From the NCBI GenBank assembly GCA_036245525.1, contig BTPG01000005.1:125232264-125296263 (forward strand): a DNA stretch of 64,000 nucleotides. The letters are read 5' to 3'. The notes below the pieces were generated by a model. It was not told where the DNA came from. It worked only from the letters and a program-made list of their open reading frames with translations, and made no database searches. Each line of letters begins with the position of its first letter. The stretch's first letter is position 1. Source of the stretch: Semisulcospira habei (taxonomy: Eukaryota > Mollusca > Gastropoda > Semisulcospiridae). The translations under genes were made by a program, and so were the position numbers. Positions 47,821-57,780 of the stretch are shown one piece after another.

Positions 47821-47924
47821 AGATGGAAGCTTTTGCTGAAGGTCCTGAAAAATCGTCATAATGTCAGTCAAAAAAAAAAAAAAAGGTACACGGGACATCT
47901 CGTTCATTAGACCCAGCAAGAGGT

Positions 47925-47987
47925 GTAGATTGCCGTGAGTCCTTGCGGGCTGCACAGGTCCATGAGCATATAATATGTGTCTTTGCT
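47925..47987. repeat. PAL-A core, diverged
   Basis: GCAAGAGGTGTAGATTGCCG arm, CTTGCGGGCTGCACAGG centre, weak inverse ending TGTGTCTTTGC. Confidence 0.55.
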
Positions 47988-48132
47988 AGGAGTTAAGCTG
48001 AAGACAGCGCGACGACAAACGCCGCACAGCCTTCTAACGTTGCTAATAGCAAAGCTGATGAAGGTTTTGTGTTGACGCGAAAAAAGAGAAGTCGGCCCGC
48101 TGAATATATGGCCCATCCTCCAGCCACCCAAC

Positions 48133-48202
48133 GTTTGCAAAAGAAAAAGATTCTCATGGGCCCCTGAGTTCGCAGGGGCTCATGAGAATCTATCTCTCTT
48201 CA
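48133..48202. repeat. PAL-A core
   Basis: GCAAAAGAAAAAGATTCTCA arm, GGCCCCTGAGTTCGCAGGGG centre, inverse TCATGAGAATCTATCTCTCTT. Confidence 0.7.
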
Positions 48203-48382
48203 GTGCCGATCAACGTAGGCTACACCTGCTCCTCGGATCGTTCGAGTCACTGGGGGTGTGGTTGGCAGGCGATCACTGTGTGTCACGTGTCTGTCCGTCT
48301 CATACACAGACTTTCATCTCGGGTACGCCAGCAGGGGAGACAGGCGGGACACTGCGGTGCCCGCTGATACGCTGTTTGGACT

Positions 48383-48596
48383 TTAACCCCTTACCTGCCA
48401 ATGGACGCATATTTCGCTTCTGAAACCTTTCTTCAGTTAAAGAGCAAAAGCCACAGCCGTACAAGGAACATTGATAGAAATCGGTCTCAGCAAGAGGCAT
48501 AGATCCTCATGAGCCCCCGCAGTCGCGGGGGCTCATGAAGATCTATGCCTCTTGCATTTGGATTGCGTTCACCTTTTATCGGCAGTGAAGTGGTTC
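48383..48596 (+). mobile_element. PAL-A MITE, complete
   Basis: Left end TTAACCCCTTACCTGCCAAT, then GGACGCATATTTCGCTTCTG. Core 48490-48555 is near perfect (GCAAGAGGCATAGATCCTCA, GAGCCCCCGCAGTCGCGGGG). Right end TCGGCAGTGAAGTGGTTCA; the last TTAA reads TTCA. About 214 bp. Confidence 0.83.
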
Positions 48597-48599
48597 ATT

Positions 48600-49270
48600 T
48601 TTCGGAGTAATGTGGTAGGATGCACCCAGTGGTGACGCCGGAGTATTATGAATTGAGCCTGTGACAGGGTGTTGCGCACGCAGTGGCGCAGCGGATTTGC
48701 ATTTAGTCACCATCGTCGGGCCCCTATGGATGCATCCACACACTGGAAATCCTCAGGATTTTTGTTAATTAATATTTTTAACTGCAGCTATATTGCAATC
48801 GAACGTTACCAGTTTCTGGTATTATTGATTGAGGATACATAATGGGCTTGTATATACAAAGATTGTGCAATGTCAACATCGACAGTCAGAGCACAGCCGC
48901 CAGCTCATAATTTTGTTGTTGTTGCTATACATGCATAAATATGTTGTTTTTTTTACACAACGTACATGCCTTCATAAAAAGACAAGTGAGTAAACTGTGT
49001 ACTTTTTTCGAACGAATGTCTATTTTGAAATAAAATAGTTTTCACCCGAAATATTAATAATAGTGTTTTCTAAGCTTCTTTCTTTTTTCGTTGAGATGTT
49101 CTCTGCCTTTTACATGCTTGGCAGTCACCGTTTTGGTGGACATTCATCACCGAGCAAATGCAGTCTGCCCCCACTCCAGCACCAGCTTCGACCCTTGCCC
49201 TCACCCTCCCCTGCAAATGCTGGCTAGTTTTAGTCTGTTTCATGGTGTGAGCAAGGAAAAAAAAAAAAAA
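48600..49270. other. Unassigned spacer with repeat K
   Basis: Mostly AT-rich. 49063-49140 contains TCTAAGCTTCTTTCTTTTTT, CGTTGAGATGTTCTCTGCC and GGCAGTCACC (repeat K). Ends in an A run near 49258. Confidence 0.5.
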
Positions 49271-49457
49271 ATCTGATCAGTTTCATTTCAACTATACTGA
49301 CGAGCAAAAGAAATGCGACATTTTTTTAATCATCGGAAACACTTTAGTGTTTCCGGTGATTCCAAAAATGTCGCATTTCTTTTAGTGTTTCCGATGAGTC
49401 CAAAAATGTCACATTTCTTGTGCTCGTCAGTATAGTTGAAATGGAACTGATCAGATT
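49271..49457. mobile_element. PAL-I long palindrome, mariner-like ends possible
   Basis: Outer arms ATCTGATCAGTTTCATTTCA, ACTATACTGACGAGCAAAAG pair with CTTGTGCTCGTCAGTATAGT and AACTGATCAGAT. Inside, ATCATCGGAAACACT and AGTGTTTCCGGTGAT form the centre, and AGTGTTTCCGATGAGTCCAA is present a second time. A further CTTTTGCCCGTCAGTATATA follows at 49460. TA next to ACTGACGAGCAAAAG is reminiscent of mariner-type TIRs (inference). Confidence 0.75.
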
Positions 49458-49649
49458 TCTTTTGCCCGTCAGTATATAATAGCAAATAATACCGTTAACA
49501 CACTGGACAGGATATATCAGGTGTCACGCTGTACTCAGGGATACGCATGACTGTGTGACATGCACAAGTTAGTCTAGTGACTTGCACCAAATTTCACCAT
49601 CCGATAGAACGAGGGTTTGCGGAGGAGACTGGAACCGAGTCTGCTCTCA

Positions 49650-49723
49650 GTGGCAAGAGAGACCTAAAGCAAGGTGCTCCGCGATAGCGGAGCACCTTGC
49701 TTAGTGGCTTGCGCAGGGTTCAA
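49650..49723. repeat. PAL-C core
   Basis: AAGCAAGGTGCTCCGCGATA, GCGGAGCACCTTGCTTAGTG, GCTTGCGCAGG. The left outer arm is missing. Confidence 0.8.
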
Positions 49724-49903
49724 GACCTTTCTGGCCACTACGCCCTGTTCTCTGAACGGGGCAGTGAAAAATCGAACCTCTTGGCGACGCTGTAGCCCCG
49801 CGCTAGCAGTCTCAGCTGGCGAAATTAGACATTCAGGACGGCGAAGAAAAAAAGCGGCGCCTTACCTGATGAAATTAGTAAGAGGATACGTAACATTGTG
49901 TGC

Positions 49904-50004
<101 letters not shown>

Positions 50005-50127
50005 TTTCCACTTTTCCAGAGCCACCCACTCTTTTCAAGTCGGTTCTTCACCTTTTTCTATTCGGGGGTGTTAAAAGTTGTTGTCTCGCAGATATTTCTT
50101 TCATTTCAACGGACGTCAGCAGTGAAA

Positions 50128-50175
50128 AGATAGTGCCTGATTTGCTTCACGCCAAGTGAATCCGGCACTACCCTA
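50128..50175. repeat. PAL-B remnant
   Basis: GATAGTGCCTGATTTGCTTC and CACGCCAAGTGAATCCGGCA CTACC resemble the inner core, with GGCGCC lost. Confidence 0.45.
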
Positions 50176-50423
50176 GCGGAGTTCCCCGCAGTGCTGTAAC
50201 GTGAAAGTAGCGCCGGCTTTGCAAGTCAAATGAAAAGCGTGAGCTATTTATCTAAAGCTCGGGTGTAAAACGTGTCGACTATTGTTAGCGTTAAAGCCAA
50301 TTGACGCTATTTCGCTAAGAACTCGAAATTAAACAGTATCGCTTTTATATTTTTGCAACACGCATTGTCATTTACATCATCACTTTCAACTCCGTCACCG
50401 CCGAGAGAAAGTGAAAATGATCC

Positions 50424-50470
50424 ATCTGCAAATGCGGGGGCTCATGAGGATCTATGCCTCTTGCAGATGG
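50424..50470 (-). repeat. PAL-A right half only
   Basis: ATCTGCAAATGCGGGGGCTC, ATGAGGATCTATGCCTCTTG CAGAT. The left arm is replaced; the following GTCCATGTTCCTTGGAGGGC matches the long segment of minus-oriented copies. Confidence 0.72.
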
Positions 50471-50603
50471 AAATTGTGTCAGTCCATGTTCCTTGGAGGG
50501 CTGGACGTTGAATGAAGGACTCAGTCAGAAACACAGTCTGTGACTACATGCGCCATACTGAACGGGAAAAGTGTCTGACTGCTTTAATGAATCAACAAGG
50601 AAG

Positions 50604-50680
50604 GGTGAGGATGGTGTGGGGGGTGGTGTGGGGTGAGGGGGTGGGGGGTGGGGTGGGGGGTGGGGTGGGGGGGGGGGAGA
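50604..50680. repeat. GGGGTG-rich tract
   Basis: GTGGGGTGGGG-type repeats ending in a G run. Potential G-quadruplex former; nothing else. Confidence 0.85.
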
Positions 50681-50762
50681 TGGAGGCAACAATAACGAAA
50701 AATGAACCAACACAATGGCAAGACACAGAATCATTCAGAGAGTCCAGACCCCAATGCTCAAA

Positions 50763-50853
50763 ATGGTCCTCGGGCCGACATCGGCAGCCGTTGGCCCGCG
50801 AACACGGCCGTGCGCGGGCAAACGGCGGCCGACGTCGGCCCGATGGCCTTTGC
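50763..50853. repeat. PAL-D palindrome
   Basis: ATGGTCCTCGGGCCGACATC, GGCCCGCGAACACGGCCGTG, CGCGGGCAAACGGCGGCCGA, CGTCGGCCCGATGGCC. Followed by TTTGCGCAGTGGG. Confidence 0.8.
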
Positions 50854-50929
50854 GCAGTGGGACTGGACTAAATTCCGCGATGCAAACTGTCCACCCGACG
50901 TGGTTTATCTAGCAGGTTGGCGAGTTGCT

Positions 50930-51150
50930 TGGTTAGTTAGTTCGGGGTTAGTTAGTTCGGATTGATAATGGACGGCACTAACGGGCAGGTTATGAGGGAC
51001 ATGTACAAGGACAGTTACTGCCTATGGAGTACGACCTGAACACTGATCAATTCAGTGGCACTGCAACTGTGCCACTTTGATTTTCCAGGTCTTTTCAATG
51101 GGCATGCTATAGAACAAGCCCGTCTTTCTTCACTGGATTACCAGGCGGAA
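50930..51150 (-). mobile_element. SINE S1 copy, minus orientation
   Basis: Reversed tail GGTTAGTTAGTTCGGGGTTA (the tail unit is doubled), then GATAATGGACGGCACTAACG, ACGACCTGAACACTGATCAA and AACAAGCCCGTCTTTCTT. The CCACGGTACCGGAG block is deleted. Confidence 0.7.
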
Positions 51151-51296
51151 GTTGTCCCACCTCGTATATACTCGGGGTCGACCAAGCCTACGTAAAACTC
51201 TCTTGTTCTCTACCACTAGAACCAGACATTTGCGAACATGAATAAGTTCAGAGACGAGAAAGAAATCATGAGGAGGAACACATAAAAACAGGTCTA

Positions 51297-51350
51297 TGCT
51301 GCTGATCCGTGATTTTAGACCTTACGGCTTAAGGCCATATAGTTAAAAAA
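51297..51350. repeat. PAL-F remnant
   Basis: GCTGCTGATCCGTGATTTTA, GACCTTACGGCTTAAGGCCA TATAGTT. The right arm is degraded; CAACAGCACACGG follows. Confidence 0.5.
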
Positions 51351-51361
51351 AAAAACCAACA

Positions 51362-51432
51362 CAACAGCACACGGGGGGAAGGGGAGGGAGGGGGGAAGGG
51401 GAGGGAGGGGGGAAGGAGAGGGGGGGGGGGGA
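51362..51432. repeat. (GGGGAAGGGGAGGGA)n tract
   Basis: Tandem G/A-rich units of about 22 bp followed by a G run. Confidence 0.85.
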
Positions 51433-51465
51433 ACAAAAACGTTGTCGGAAGACTAACTGAATAGG

Positions 51466-51557
51466 TTAACCCTTTGTCTGTCGGTAGCGTGTTTGGTCGA
51501 GGTGATTCCTGCAGGAGTAACCTCGACCAAGCATGCGACCGACAGCCAAAGGGTTAA
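51466..51557. mobile_element. PAL-E TTAA-bounded palindrome
   Basis: A 92-bp element: TTAACCCTTTGTCTGTCGGT, GGTCGAGGTGATTCCTGCAG and ACCGACAGCCAAAGGGTTAA. A GTCGAGG subtype, as at 23658. Confidence 0.85.
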
Positions 51558-51636
51558 ACATCTTTCTGCCGCCCCAGGACAGAAATCCACAAATCTCGAA
51601 GTTGCGCACTGAAGGACTGTATTACAATTCTAGAGA

Positions 51637-51705
51637 CAGATCGATCATGATAGTTCAAGGATGGTGCCAGAAAGCTAGGCGCATATGGGCGCACGGTGTG
51701 AATGA
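51637..51705. repeat. PAL-B left half
   Basis: AGATCGATCATGATAGTTCA, AGGATGGTGCCAGAAAGCTA, GGCGCATATGGGCGC. The right arm is missing. Confidence 0.6.
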
Positions 51706-52320
51706 TTACACGGCTGGCACCGCAGGTGTCCGCAGTTCCCGGGCCTGGTTAACACCAGGATATTTATGACAGGAAGCGTGGAATACGGCCCGGTCACGCA
51801 GTCCGGCCCAACCACATGGATCACCATGGCATCATCATAACATCATCCTCATCCTCGTCATCATGCAAATGAAAAATGTTGTTTCAGGTTTCTGATCCCT
51901 CAAGTCTCCCATGGTGACCTCAGCCCAGTCCTCCATGAGCCCTAGGTGCGCGGTTGTCTTCGGCCAGACCCTGCTGGTGTGCGTGGAAGGACGCAGTGGT
52001 TGGCTCGCCACCTCTGGGGGAGCTACCACTCGTCGACTCCGCGACTAGCGAACAATGTCGTAAGTAGGGGGAATAGTAGGTGTGGCCACCTGAAGGCCAC
52101 ACTGAACACCACCACCGAAGTGACTTTGCAGCAGTTTTCTCCGGAGGGAGTCACCTACTACCTGACATATATAGCAGCAGGGCCGTGAGTCTGGCTGGAA
52201 CAACTAGCGGGCCTAGGTGTGCACACTGGGGTTGATGGGGATGAGCGGCGTGAGAGGAGGACCTCTGAGGTCGACAAAAAAGAAAAAAAACTTGGAGAAA
52301 CCGATAGAAGAAAAGTTAAT

Positions 52321-52321
52321 A

Positions 52322-52402
<81 letters not shown>
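52321..52402. repeat. (AAT)n microsatellite
   Basis: About 82 bp of AAT/ATA. The Asn/Tyr-rich ORFs here are artefacts. Confidence 0.95.
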
Positions 52403-52403
<1 letters not shown>

Positions 52404-52702
52404 TACTGCACGTATACCATCACAAAAAGGGCTCAAAGCGCGACACTGAAAAAAAACCACCATATGCAATACACACACAAAATACAACAAGAATAAGAAA
52501 AATAAGCACACATACACTGTGCAGAGTACTGGAAAAACAATCCATTATTCTGCAGTAGACGTTAACACTCCAGTTCATGCAGCCACTGGTACTGTGACAG
52601 TACAAGTGGTCACATGCACAAGGGGTACAGCTATGTCTGGGTCAGTGTTCAGACCAAATAAGCACCGCAAAACACAGCAAAGATCTGACAACTTCTACTT
52701 AC

Positions 52703-52843
52703 TGCTCTGTAGGTGCGTTTCTGTCCGGCGTGTTTGCCTCCCCTGCCGTCCATTTCCACGTGCACATTGTAGATGATGTGGAAGAACTCCTCCACAATGG
52801 CCACCCTCTTGTACGCCCGCTCTTCCTCGCTGTTACTTCCATC
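52703..52843 (-). CDS. NOL4: Internal exon of a NOL4/NOL4L-like gene
   Basis: On the minus strand the segment is preceded by TTGAATGTTTCAG (acceptor AG at 52845-52844) and followed by the consensus donor GTAAGT (52702 down). It is exactly 47 codons, phase 0 at both ends. It includes KRVAIVEEFFHIIYNVHVE and, after a short loop, GKHAGQKRTYRA. From memory, vertebrate NOL4 and NOL4L have RRVAVVEDFFDIIYSMHVE and RKHAGQKRTYKA at the same place, near the N-terminus, followed by a conserved segment that would lie on the next exon. The function of the family is poorly known; vertebrate proteins are nuclear/nucleolar. No neighbouring exon is recognised in the window, so introns must be long. Gene direction is right to left. 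Confidence 0.78.
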
Positions 52844-52958
52844 CTGAAACATTCAACATACAATACTGTCAAAAAAACGTGAAATACATTCATGAGGATC
52901 GAAGCGGAAAATACTAGTAAAAGAGACTTCATCTATTTATCGAAAGTGCCCAGAGATT

Positions 52959-53050
52959 TTTACCCTTTACTTGTCGGTAGCGGTTTTAGTCGCGATGATT
53001 CCTGTGGGAATCATCGCGACTAAAACCGCTACCGACACGCAAAGAGTTAA
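52959..53050. mobile_element. PAL-E palindrome
   Basis: TTACCCTTTACTTGTCGGTA, CGGTTTTAGTCGCGATGATT, then a near-perfect inverse ending GACACGCAAAGAGTTAA. The left TTAA has become TTAC. Lies 116 bp upstream of the NOL4-like exon, so probably in its preceding intron. Confidence 0.83.
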
Positions 53051-53140
53051 AAGTATGCCAAATATTGCATTGGTGTAAAACTATTGCATTGTTGTAAAAC
53101 TTTTAAAATCGTGAAACAACCACAAACTGCAAAGCAGTGG

Positions 53141-53186
53141 ATGATGATGATGATGATCCTCCTCCTCCTCCTCCTCCTCCTCCTCC

Positions 53187-53234
<48 letters not shown>
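53141..53234. repeat. (GAT)-(CCT)-(CAT) microsatellite
   Basis: Short GAT run, about 30 bp of CCT, then about 48 bp of CAT. Met- and Arg-rich ORFs here are artefacts. Confidence 0.93.
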
Positions 53235-53235
<1 letters not shown>

Positions 53236-53480
53236 GAATAGTTATACATGTAACGCTTAATTATTCACAATGACGCCAAGCGTGCTACAATTTGAAAAGA
53301 TGCAGCAAACATTATATAAGAACAAAGTTCACAAATGCATATCGAATTCCCCAAAAGTCAACACGCTTCACGTCGCTGTACCGTCCAGGTAAGTAATTAT
53401 AAAAATCAGTTAAAACAGCATGGTAAAAATGAAAGACTGCAAAACGTTCAGTGAAGAGTAAACTTGAACGCCACTTAACT

Positions 53481-53600
53481 GCAAGAAGTATAGATCCTCA
53501 TTAGCCCCCGCAGTTGCGGGGGCTTATGAGGATCTATGCCTCTTGCTGACACCACTTTGATTCCATGTTCCTGGGACAGCTAGGTTTTTTTTTGTGTGTG
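53481..53600 (-). mobile_element. PAL-A MITE, minus orientation
   Basis: Core 53481-53546 near perfect (GCAAGAAGTATAGATCCTCA, CCCCCGCAGTTGCGGGGG). The long segment to the right gives CACCACTTTGATTCCATGTTCC. The outer right end is not recognisable beyond a T-rich run. Confidence 0.78.
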
Positions 53601-53895
53601 TTGAATAAACGAAGATTGCAGAAATACAATCTTCATCAGCTGGTACTGAACAAGTCATGTACAATTATTTAGTAAATCAGTGGTTTAAAAATAATATGCT
53701 TGCTGTAAGACCGTCTTAGTCGAAAGACAAAACTAAGGTAGTTTCAGGGTAAAAAATGAATCTACAGAGACAAACGTCGCTGATTTCTCGTTCGACAGAT
53801 TTAATTGCACTTAGCTTGGACTTCATAGAGAAAAATAAATTGGAACGACAAATGTCTCATCAACTCTTTCGTTCCCACTTTCAACTGCAGGGGAC

Positions 53896-53985
53896 TGACA
53901 GAACATGATATGATATCTCAAGGGTAGTGCCTGATTAGCTTGGCGTATGTAGCATTTCGCCCTTGAGATAACACGGCCATCAACT
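53896..53985. repeat. PAL-B core, diverged
   Basis: ACTGACAGAACATGATATGATA, TCTCAAGGGTAGTGCCTGAT, TAGCTTGGCG and CGCCCTTGAGATAACACGGCC. The right half has lost most of the inner arm. Confidence 0.62.
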
Positions 53986-54064
53986 AAAAAATCTGCTGTC
54001 CCTAATGACTGAGCTATCACGTTAATCCCTCTGGCACTTTGCCTGGCCTTGCTTGCGCGGTGTA

Positions 54065-54190
54065 AAATTCTACATGGACACAAAGTGGTTTCAGCAAGAG
54101 GCGTAGATCCTCATGAGCCCCCGCAATTGCGGGGGCTCATGAGGATCTATGCCTCTTGCAGCTGCGTGGTGGTCAGCCGCTCGCCAGTGT
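54065..54190 (+). mobile_element. PAL-A MITE, core near perfect
   Basis: ACATGGACACAAAGTGGTTTC precedes the core at 54094-54159 (GCAAGAGGCGTAGATCCTCA, CCCCCGCAATTGCGGGGG). The right part GCTGCGTGGTGGTC, CGCTCGCCAGTG follows. Outer TTAA ends not intact. Confidence 0.78.
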
Positions 54191-54408
54191 CTGTTTATTA
54201 ACTTGAGCTGCTTGACTCTAGAAATCAAAGGGTTAATAACATGAGCGGGCGAGACAATACGCAGCACGCTCGCATCGGTCAAAAACACAATTAATGGTCA
54301 GCGGTCAAAATACAAAAGGTCTGCGAATCCCGTGTCAAACCATTTCGAAACACCATATTTTCCAAGATTTGTCCGTACCTCATCATAGCTCCAACGTCTC
54401 TCTTCTCT

Positions 54409-54461
54409 GCAAGAGGCACAGAGTCACATGAGCCCCTACAAGCACTGGGGCTCATACGCCG
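54409..54461. repeat. PAL-A left half and centre
   Basis: GCAAGAGGCACAGAGTCACA, TGAGCCCCTACAAGCACTGG GGCTCAT. The right outer arm is lost. Confidence 0.6.
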
Positions 54462-54560
54462 GAATGTTTGGCCGCGGCATATGGGTACCTTACAACGACC
54501 AGGTCACTTTCGTACAGAGGGTATTTTTCAAGCCCAATATCGTTCATCCTCAAACCGTCT

Positions 54561-54627
54561 GCAAGAGACATAGATTCACACGAGCAGCAGCAGCAGCAGG
54601 GCCTCATAAGAATGTATGGCTCTTGCT
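54561..54627. repeat. PAL-A core with CAG-repeat loop
   Basis: GCAAGAGACATAGATTCACA arm, CAGCAGCAGCAGCAGCAGG loop, inverse ending GTATGGCTCTTGC. A trinucleotide repeat has replaced the GC-rich stem. Confidence 0.68.
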
Positions 54628-54774
54628 GTTTGCGAGCGGCTTCAGCTCTTTCTCAACAGAGTACTATTCCGGATAAATGGTAGGAATGAGCGAATAATGA
54701 GGCCGGAACCCAGACCTGCCTCGAGGCTGTAACCCTGACATTGACTTTTGGCAGGAGGAAGTAAGAGCAGAAGA

Positions 54775-54925
<151 letters not shown>

Positions 54926-54971
54926 AAGTATAAATGATTAGGTACATAGACCTGTTTTCAATCATGTCCTT

Positions 54972-54980
54972 GCACACACA

Positions 54981-55076
<96 letters not shown>

Positions 55077-55138
55077 TCACACGCACGCACATACGCACGC
55101 ACCCAAGCACTCACACAGACACACACACACGCACACAC

Positions 55139-55201
<63 letters not shown>
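54972..55201. repeat. (CA)n microsatellite, two blocks
   Basis: About 90 bp and about 90 bp of CA separated by a GCAC-rich 60-bp segment. Confidence 0.95.
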
Positions 55202-55203
<2 letters not shown>

Positions 55204-55221
55204 GCCTGGAAAAAAAGAAGA

Positions 55222-55266
55222 AAAGTAGTTAACTCCATCCAAGTCTCCAGGGCAGACCCGGGTGGG
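55222..55266 (-). mobile_element. S2 5'-end fragment
   Basis: AAAGTAGTTAACTCCATCCA and AGTCTCCAGGGCAGACCCGG GTGGGG match the right-hand end of the S2 copies at 56970-57010 and 62158-62204. Confidence 0.65.
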
Positions 55267-55349
55267 GAAAAGTAAAAAGTAATAATATATTTACAAGAAA
55301 AAAAAAGGTGTAAACTGAAATCAATGTTTGCATGTATACATATGTGTAT

Positions 55350-55577
55350 GTATATCAGTGTTCATGTAATTAGTCATTTTCTGTTCTTCTGTGTAATTGT
55401 ACATGTGGCTGCTTGATTATCAGTGTTCATGTAATTAGTCATTTTCTGTTTTCTGTGTAATTGTACATGTGGCTTTGTCACCTTTTGTGTAATATTTTCC
55501 TTGTTCATATGTACGGCGCCTAGAGCATCTTACCATGTATAGGCGCCTTATAAATCTTCCTTATTATTATTATTATT
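55350..55577 (+). mobile_element. Retroposon insertion with (ATT)n tail
   Basis: The insert is bounded by ATATGTGTAT at 55340-55349 and 55578-55587, a 10-bp TSD. It contains GTACGGCGCCTAGAGCATC, ATAGGCGCCTTATAAATC and an ATT-repeat tail. A 55-bp block starting CAGTGTTCATGTAATTAGTC occurs twice (55356 and 55421). No coding region: SINE or LINE 3' fragment. Confidence 0.68.
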
Positions 55578-55789
55578 ATATGTGTATCGGGCATTTACAA
55601 GAAATTGCATGGTTTAAAAAATAGTAAAAAGATAATACACTGATATAGCTCTGGGAGGCAAATAGGCTCTTACAAGAATAGCTTCAACAAGTCTACGCTA
55701 TGTACGTATTGAAGATTTACTACACTAACTTCAGAAACGAAAAGCCATATTCACGTGAATAACGAAAAGCCATAGTCACGTGGTTTACT

Positions 55790-57425
55790 CTTAACATCAT
55801 TTCAAGTATTCTAGCAGCTGGGTTTTAAATGTTCTAACCGATGGCGCTGCTCTAATATATGCCGGAACAGAATTCCATAATTTGGCCCCAGAATAGGCCA
55901 AAGATGACTTGTAAATATCCAAGCGGGACATTGGTACTAGCATATTGTTTCCTGGTGTTCGGCAAACCGAAATAAATTGTGAGATAAGTAGGAGATTCTG
56001 AGAGGATGATTTGAGCATGAATACCAGTTTATTATAAATAAAAAAAATTGTGAAGAGGTAAAACAGCTAGCAACTTGAATTTGTCATCTGTACTAATGCT
56101 TTCTGTGGTTCTGTCAACAATTAATTTAATGGCCCTTCTGTGGAGCGAGTTGAGTCTTTTAAAGTTAGCATCACTACTCCCGTACCAGAACGTAGAGGCA
56201 TAATCTAAATGTGGCTGAATATGAGCACAATAGAACTTTTTTCTGGTGGATTCGTCAGTGAAAAATCTCAGTTTAGAAAGTAGGTAAGAGTTTTTAGATA
56301 TTATTTTACAAACATGTGCAGTATGATTCTGCCAGCACAACTTGTCATCTATTGTGATTCCGAGCATGCGCTGCTCCCTGACTTGCTCAACAGACTGGCC
56401 ATTAAATGCGAGTTTTATTGGAGGTGGATTCAGCTGTGTTTTTGTCTAATGGTAATCAGCATACATTTAGTTTTGGAAGGATTCGGTACCACGGAGTTAT
56501 TTTGACACCACTGTGAAACATCATTCAAATTACTCTGAAGAGATCTAGTTATACAATATATATCTGATGATGAAACGTCAAGAGTTCCGTCGTCTGCAAA
56601 GAGACTGCAGGTTACACTGGGGTCAGATTGATTGATTGTACATTGCTTAACGTCCCGACAGCAACAAGACTTTCTCAGGACGTGCCTGCACTGCTTGTGA
56701 AAAAAACCCAAACTAAACAGAATATTGAATGTATGTCGCCAGCCGGTCCAATACTTTAAATAAACCTACAACATCTAGCCTAAATAAAGCCAAGATCATT
56801 TAGCAACACATCCTATATTAAGAGCTACAGGCAGCGCAGACAGTAGGGAGAGTTTAAAAAAGGAAAATACCGGTGAATGGACCAAGGGTAGACAGAAACA
56901 CATGCCCCAGAATAGAAGGGAAAACTCACCCTGTGGGGCTGACCAGAATGACCCTGGGAACTAAAAAGTAGTTAACCCCACCAAAGTCCCCCAGGGCAGA
57001 CCCGGGTGGGGACACTGGGGTCAGATATATGTAGTGGAAGATCGTTGATATAGACAGAAAACAATAATGGACCAAGGATAGATCCTTGTGGTACTCCTTG
57101 CGCTATCACCCCTCACGTGAGTTTGTCACACTCACATGGACATATTGTGTGCGCTCGTGCAGGTATGACGTAAGGAACGCAAGGGTGCCAGCACTTAACT
57201 GGTAGGCAGCAAGCTTTTGAATTAAACCCTCATGATTAACGAGGTCAAAAGCTTTCGAGAGGTCCAAAAAGACAGTCCCAGTCATTTGACCGCTATTCCT
57301 CGCGGTCAGCCATCTATCAACCAAATGTGTTAGTGCTGTGTGATAAGAGTGCTTTAAACGAAAGCCCGATTGCAGTGAATAAATGAGTTTGTGTTTTTCG
57401 AGATAATGCTGCAAATGCGTGTGGA
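55790..57425 (-). pseudogene. CR1/Jockey-type LINE RT, fragmented, with S2 inserted
   Basis: On the minus strand: LQSGFRLKHSYHTALTHLVD (about 57370), TGTVFLDLSKAFDLVNHEGL (palm motif A), [14 protein letters not shown] (about 57080). Then an S2 insertion (56629-57011), CSLFADDGTLDVSSSD with the catalytic FADD (about 56590), MLGITIDDKLCWQNHT, HLDYASTFWYGSSDANFKRL, LHRRAIKLI, and LDIYKSSLAYSGAKLWNSVP to FKTQLLEYLK at 55797. Frameshifts occur near 56370-56430 and 56030. Related to, but distinct from, the LINE at 18695-21227. Its 3' UTR probably extends left towards 54892. Confidence 0.85.
56629..57011 (-). mobile_element. SINE-like S2 insertion with 15-bp TSD
   Basis: ACACTGGGGTCAGAT is present at 56614-56628 and again at 57012-57026, immediately flanking a 383-bp insert that splits the LINE RT frame. 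The insert has an ATCA-type tail on its minus-strand 3' side and a CCCCACCCGGGTCTGCCCTG start. No tRNA boxes are obvious. Confidence 0.9.
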
Positions 57426-57428
57426 TAA

Positions 57429-57495
57429 GAGAGAGTTAGTTAGTAGGGTTTAACGCCGAGCAGGCGACTAAGGCTATCTCATGCGGGGAGTGAGG

Positions 57496-57498
<3 letters not shown>
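57429..57498 (-). mobile_element. SINE S3 fragment
   Basis: AGTTAGTTAGTAGGGTTTAA, CGCCGAGCAGGCGACTAAGG and CTATCTCATGCGGG. Inverse of 24280-24365. Confidence 0.68.
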
Positions 57499-57583
<85 letters not shown>

Positions 57584-57599
57584 ATATATATATAATTTT

Positions 57600-57672
<73 letters not shown>

Positions 57673-57682
57673 AGAGAGAGAG
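57499..57682. repeat. (TA)n-(GA)n compound microsatellite
   Basis: About 95 bp of TA with an AATT interruption, then about 80 bp of GA. Confidence 0.95.
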
Positions 57683-57780
57683 TCAATGACAATGACAATG
57701 ATTCTTTATTTTACAACGGTGAAAGTTTGGGTGAAACCATTTTTCGAAATTGCCGTTGCTAATCTACTTTACATATAATG
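57683..57780 (-). mobile_element. LINE 3'-end fragment
   Basis: TCAATGACAATGACAATGAT, TCTTTATTTTACAACGGTGA and TTTTTCGAAATTGCCGTTGC. Matches 17911-18000 in order and orientation and again abuts a GA array. Confidence 0.62.

Noticed and set aside
51835..52188. Overlapping ORFs near 51.9-52.2 kb
   Set aside because: No domain; sequence is mixed with no splice signals in matching phase to the NOL4-like exon.
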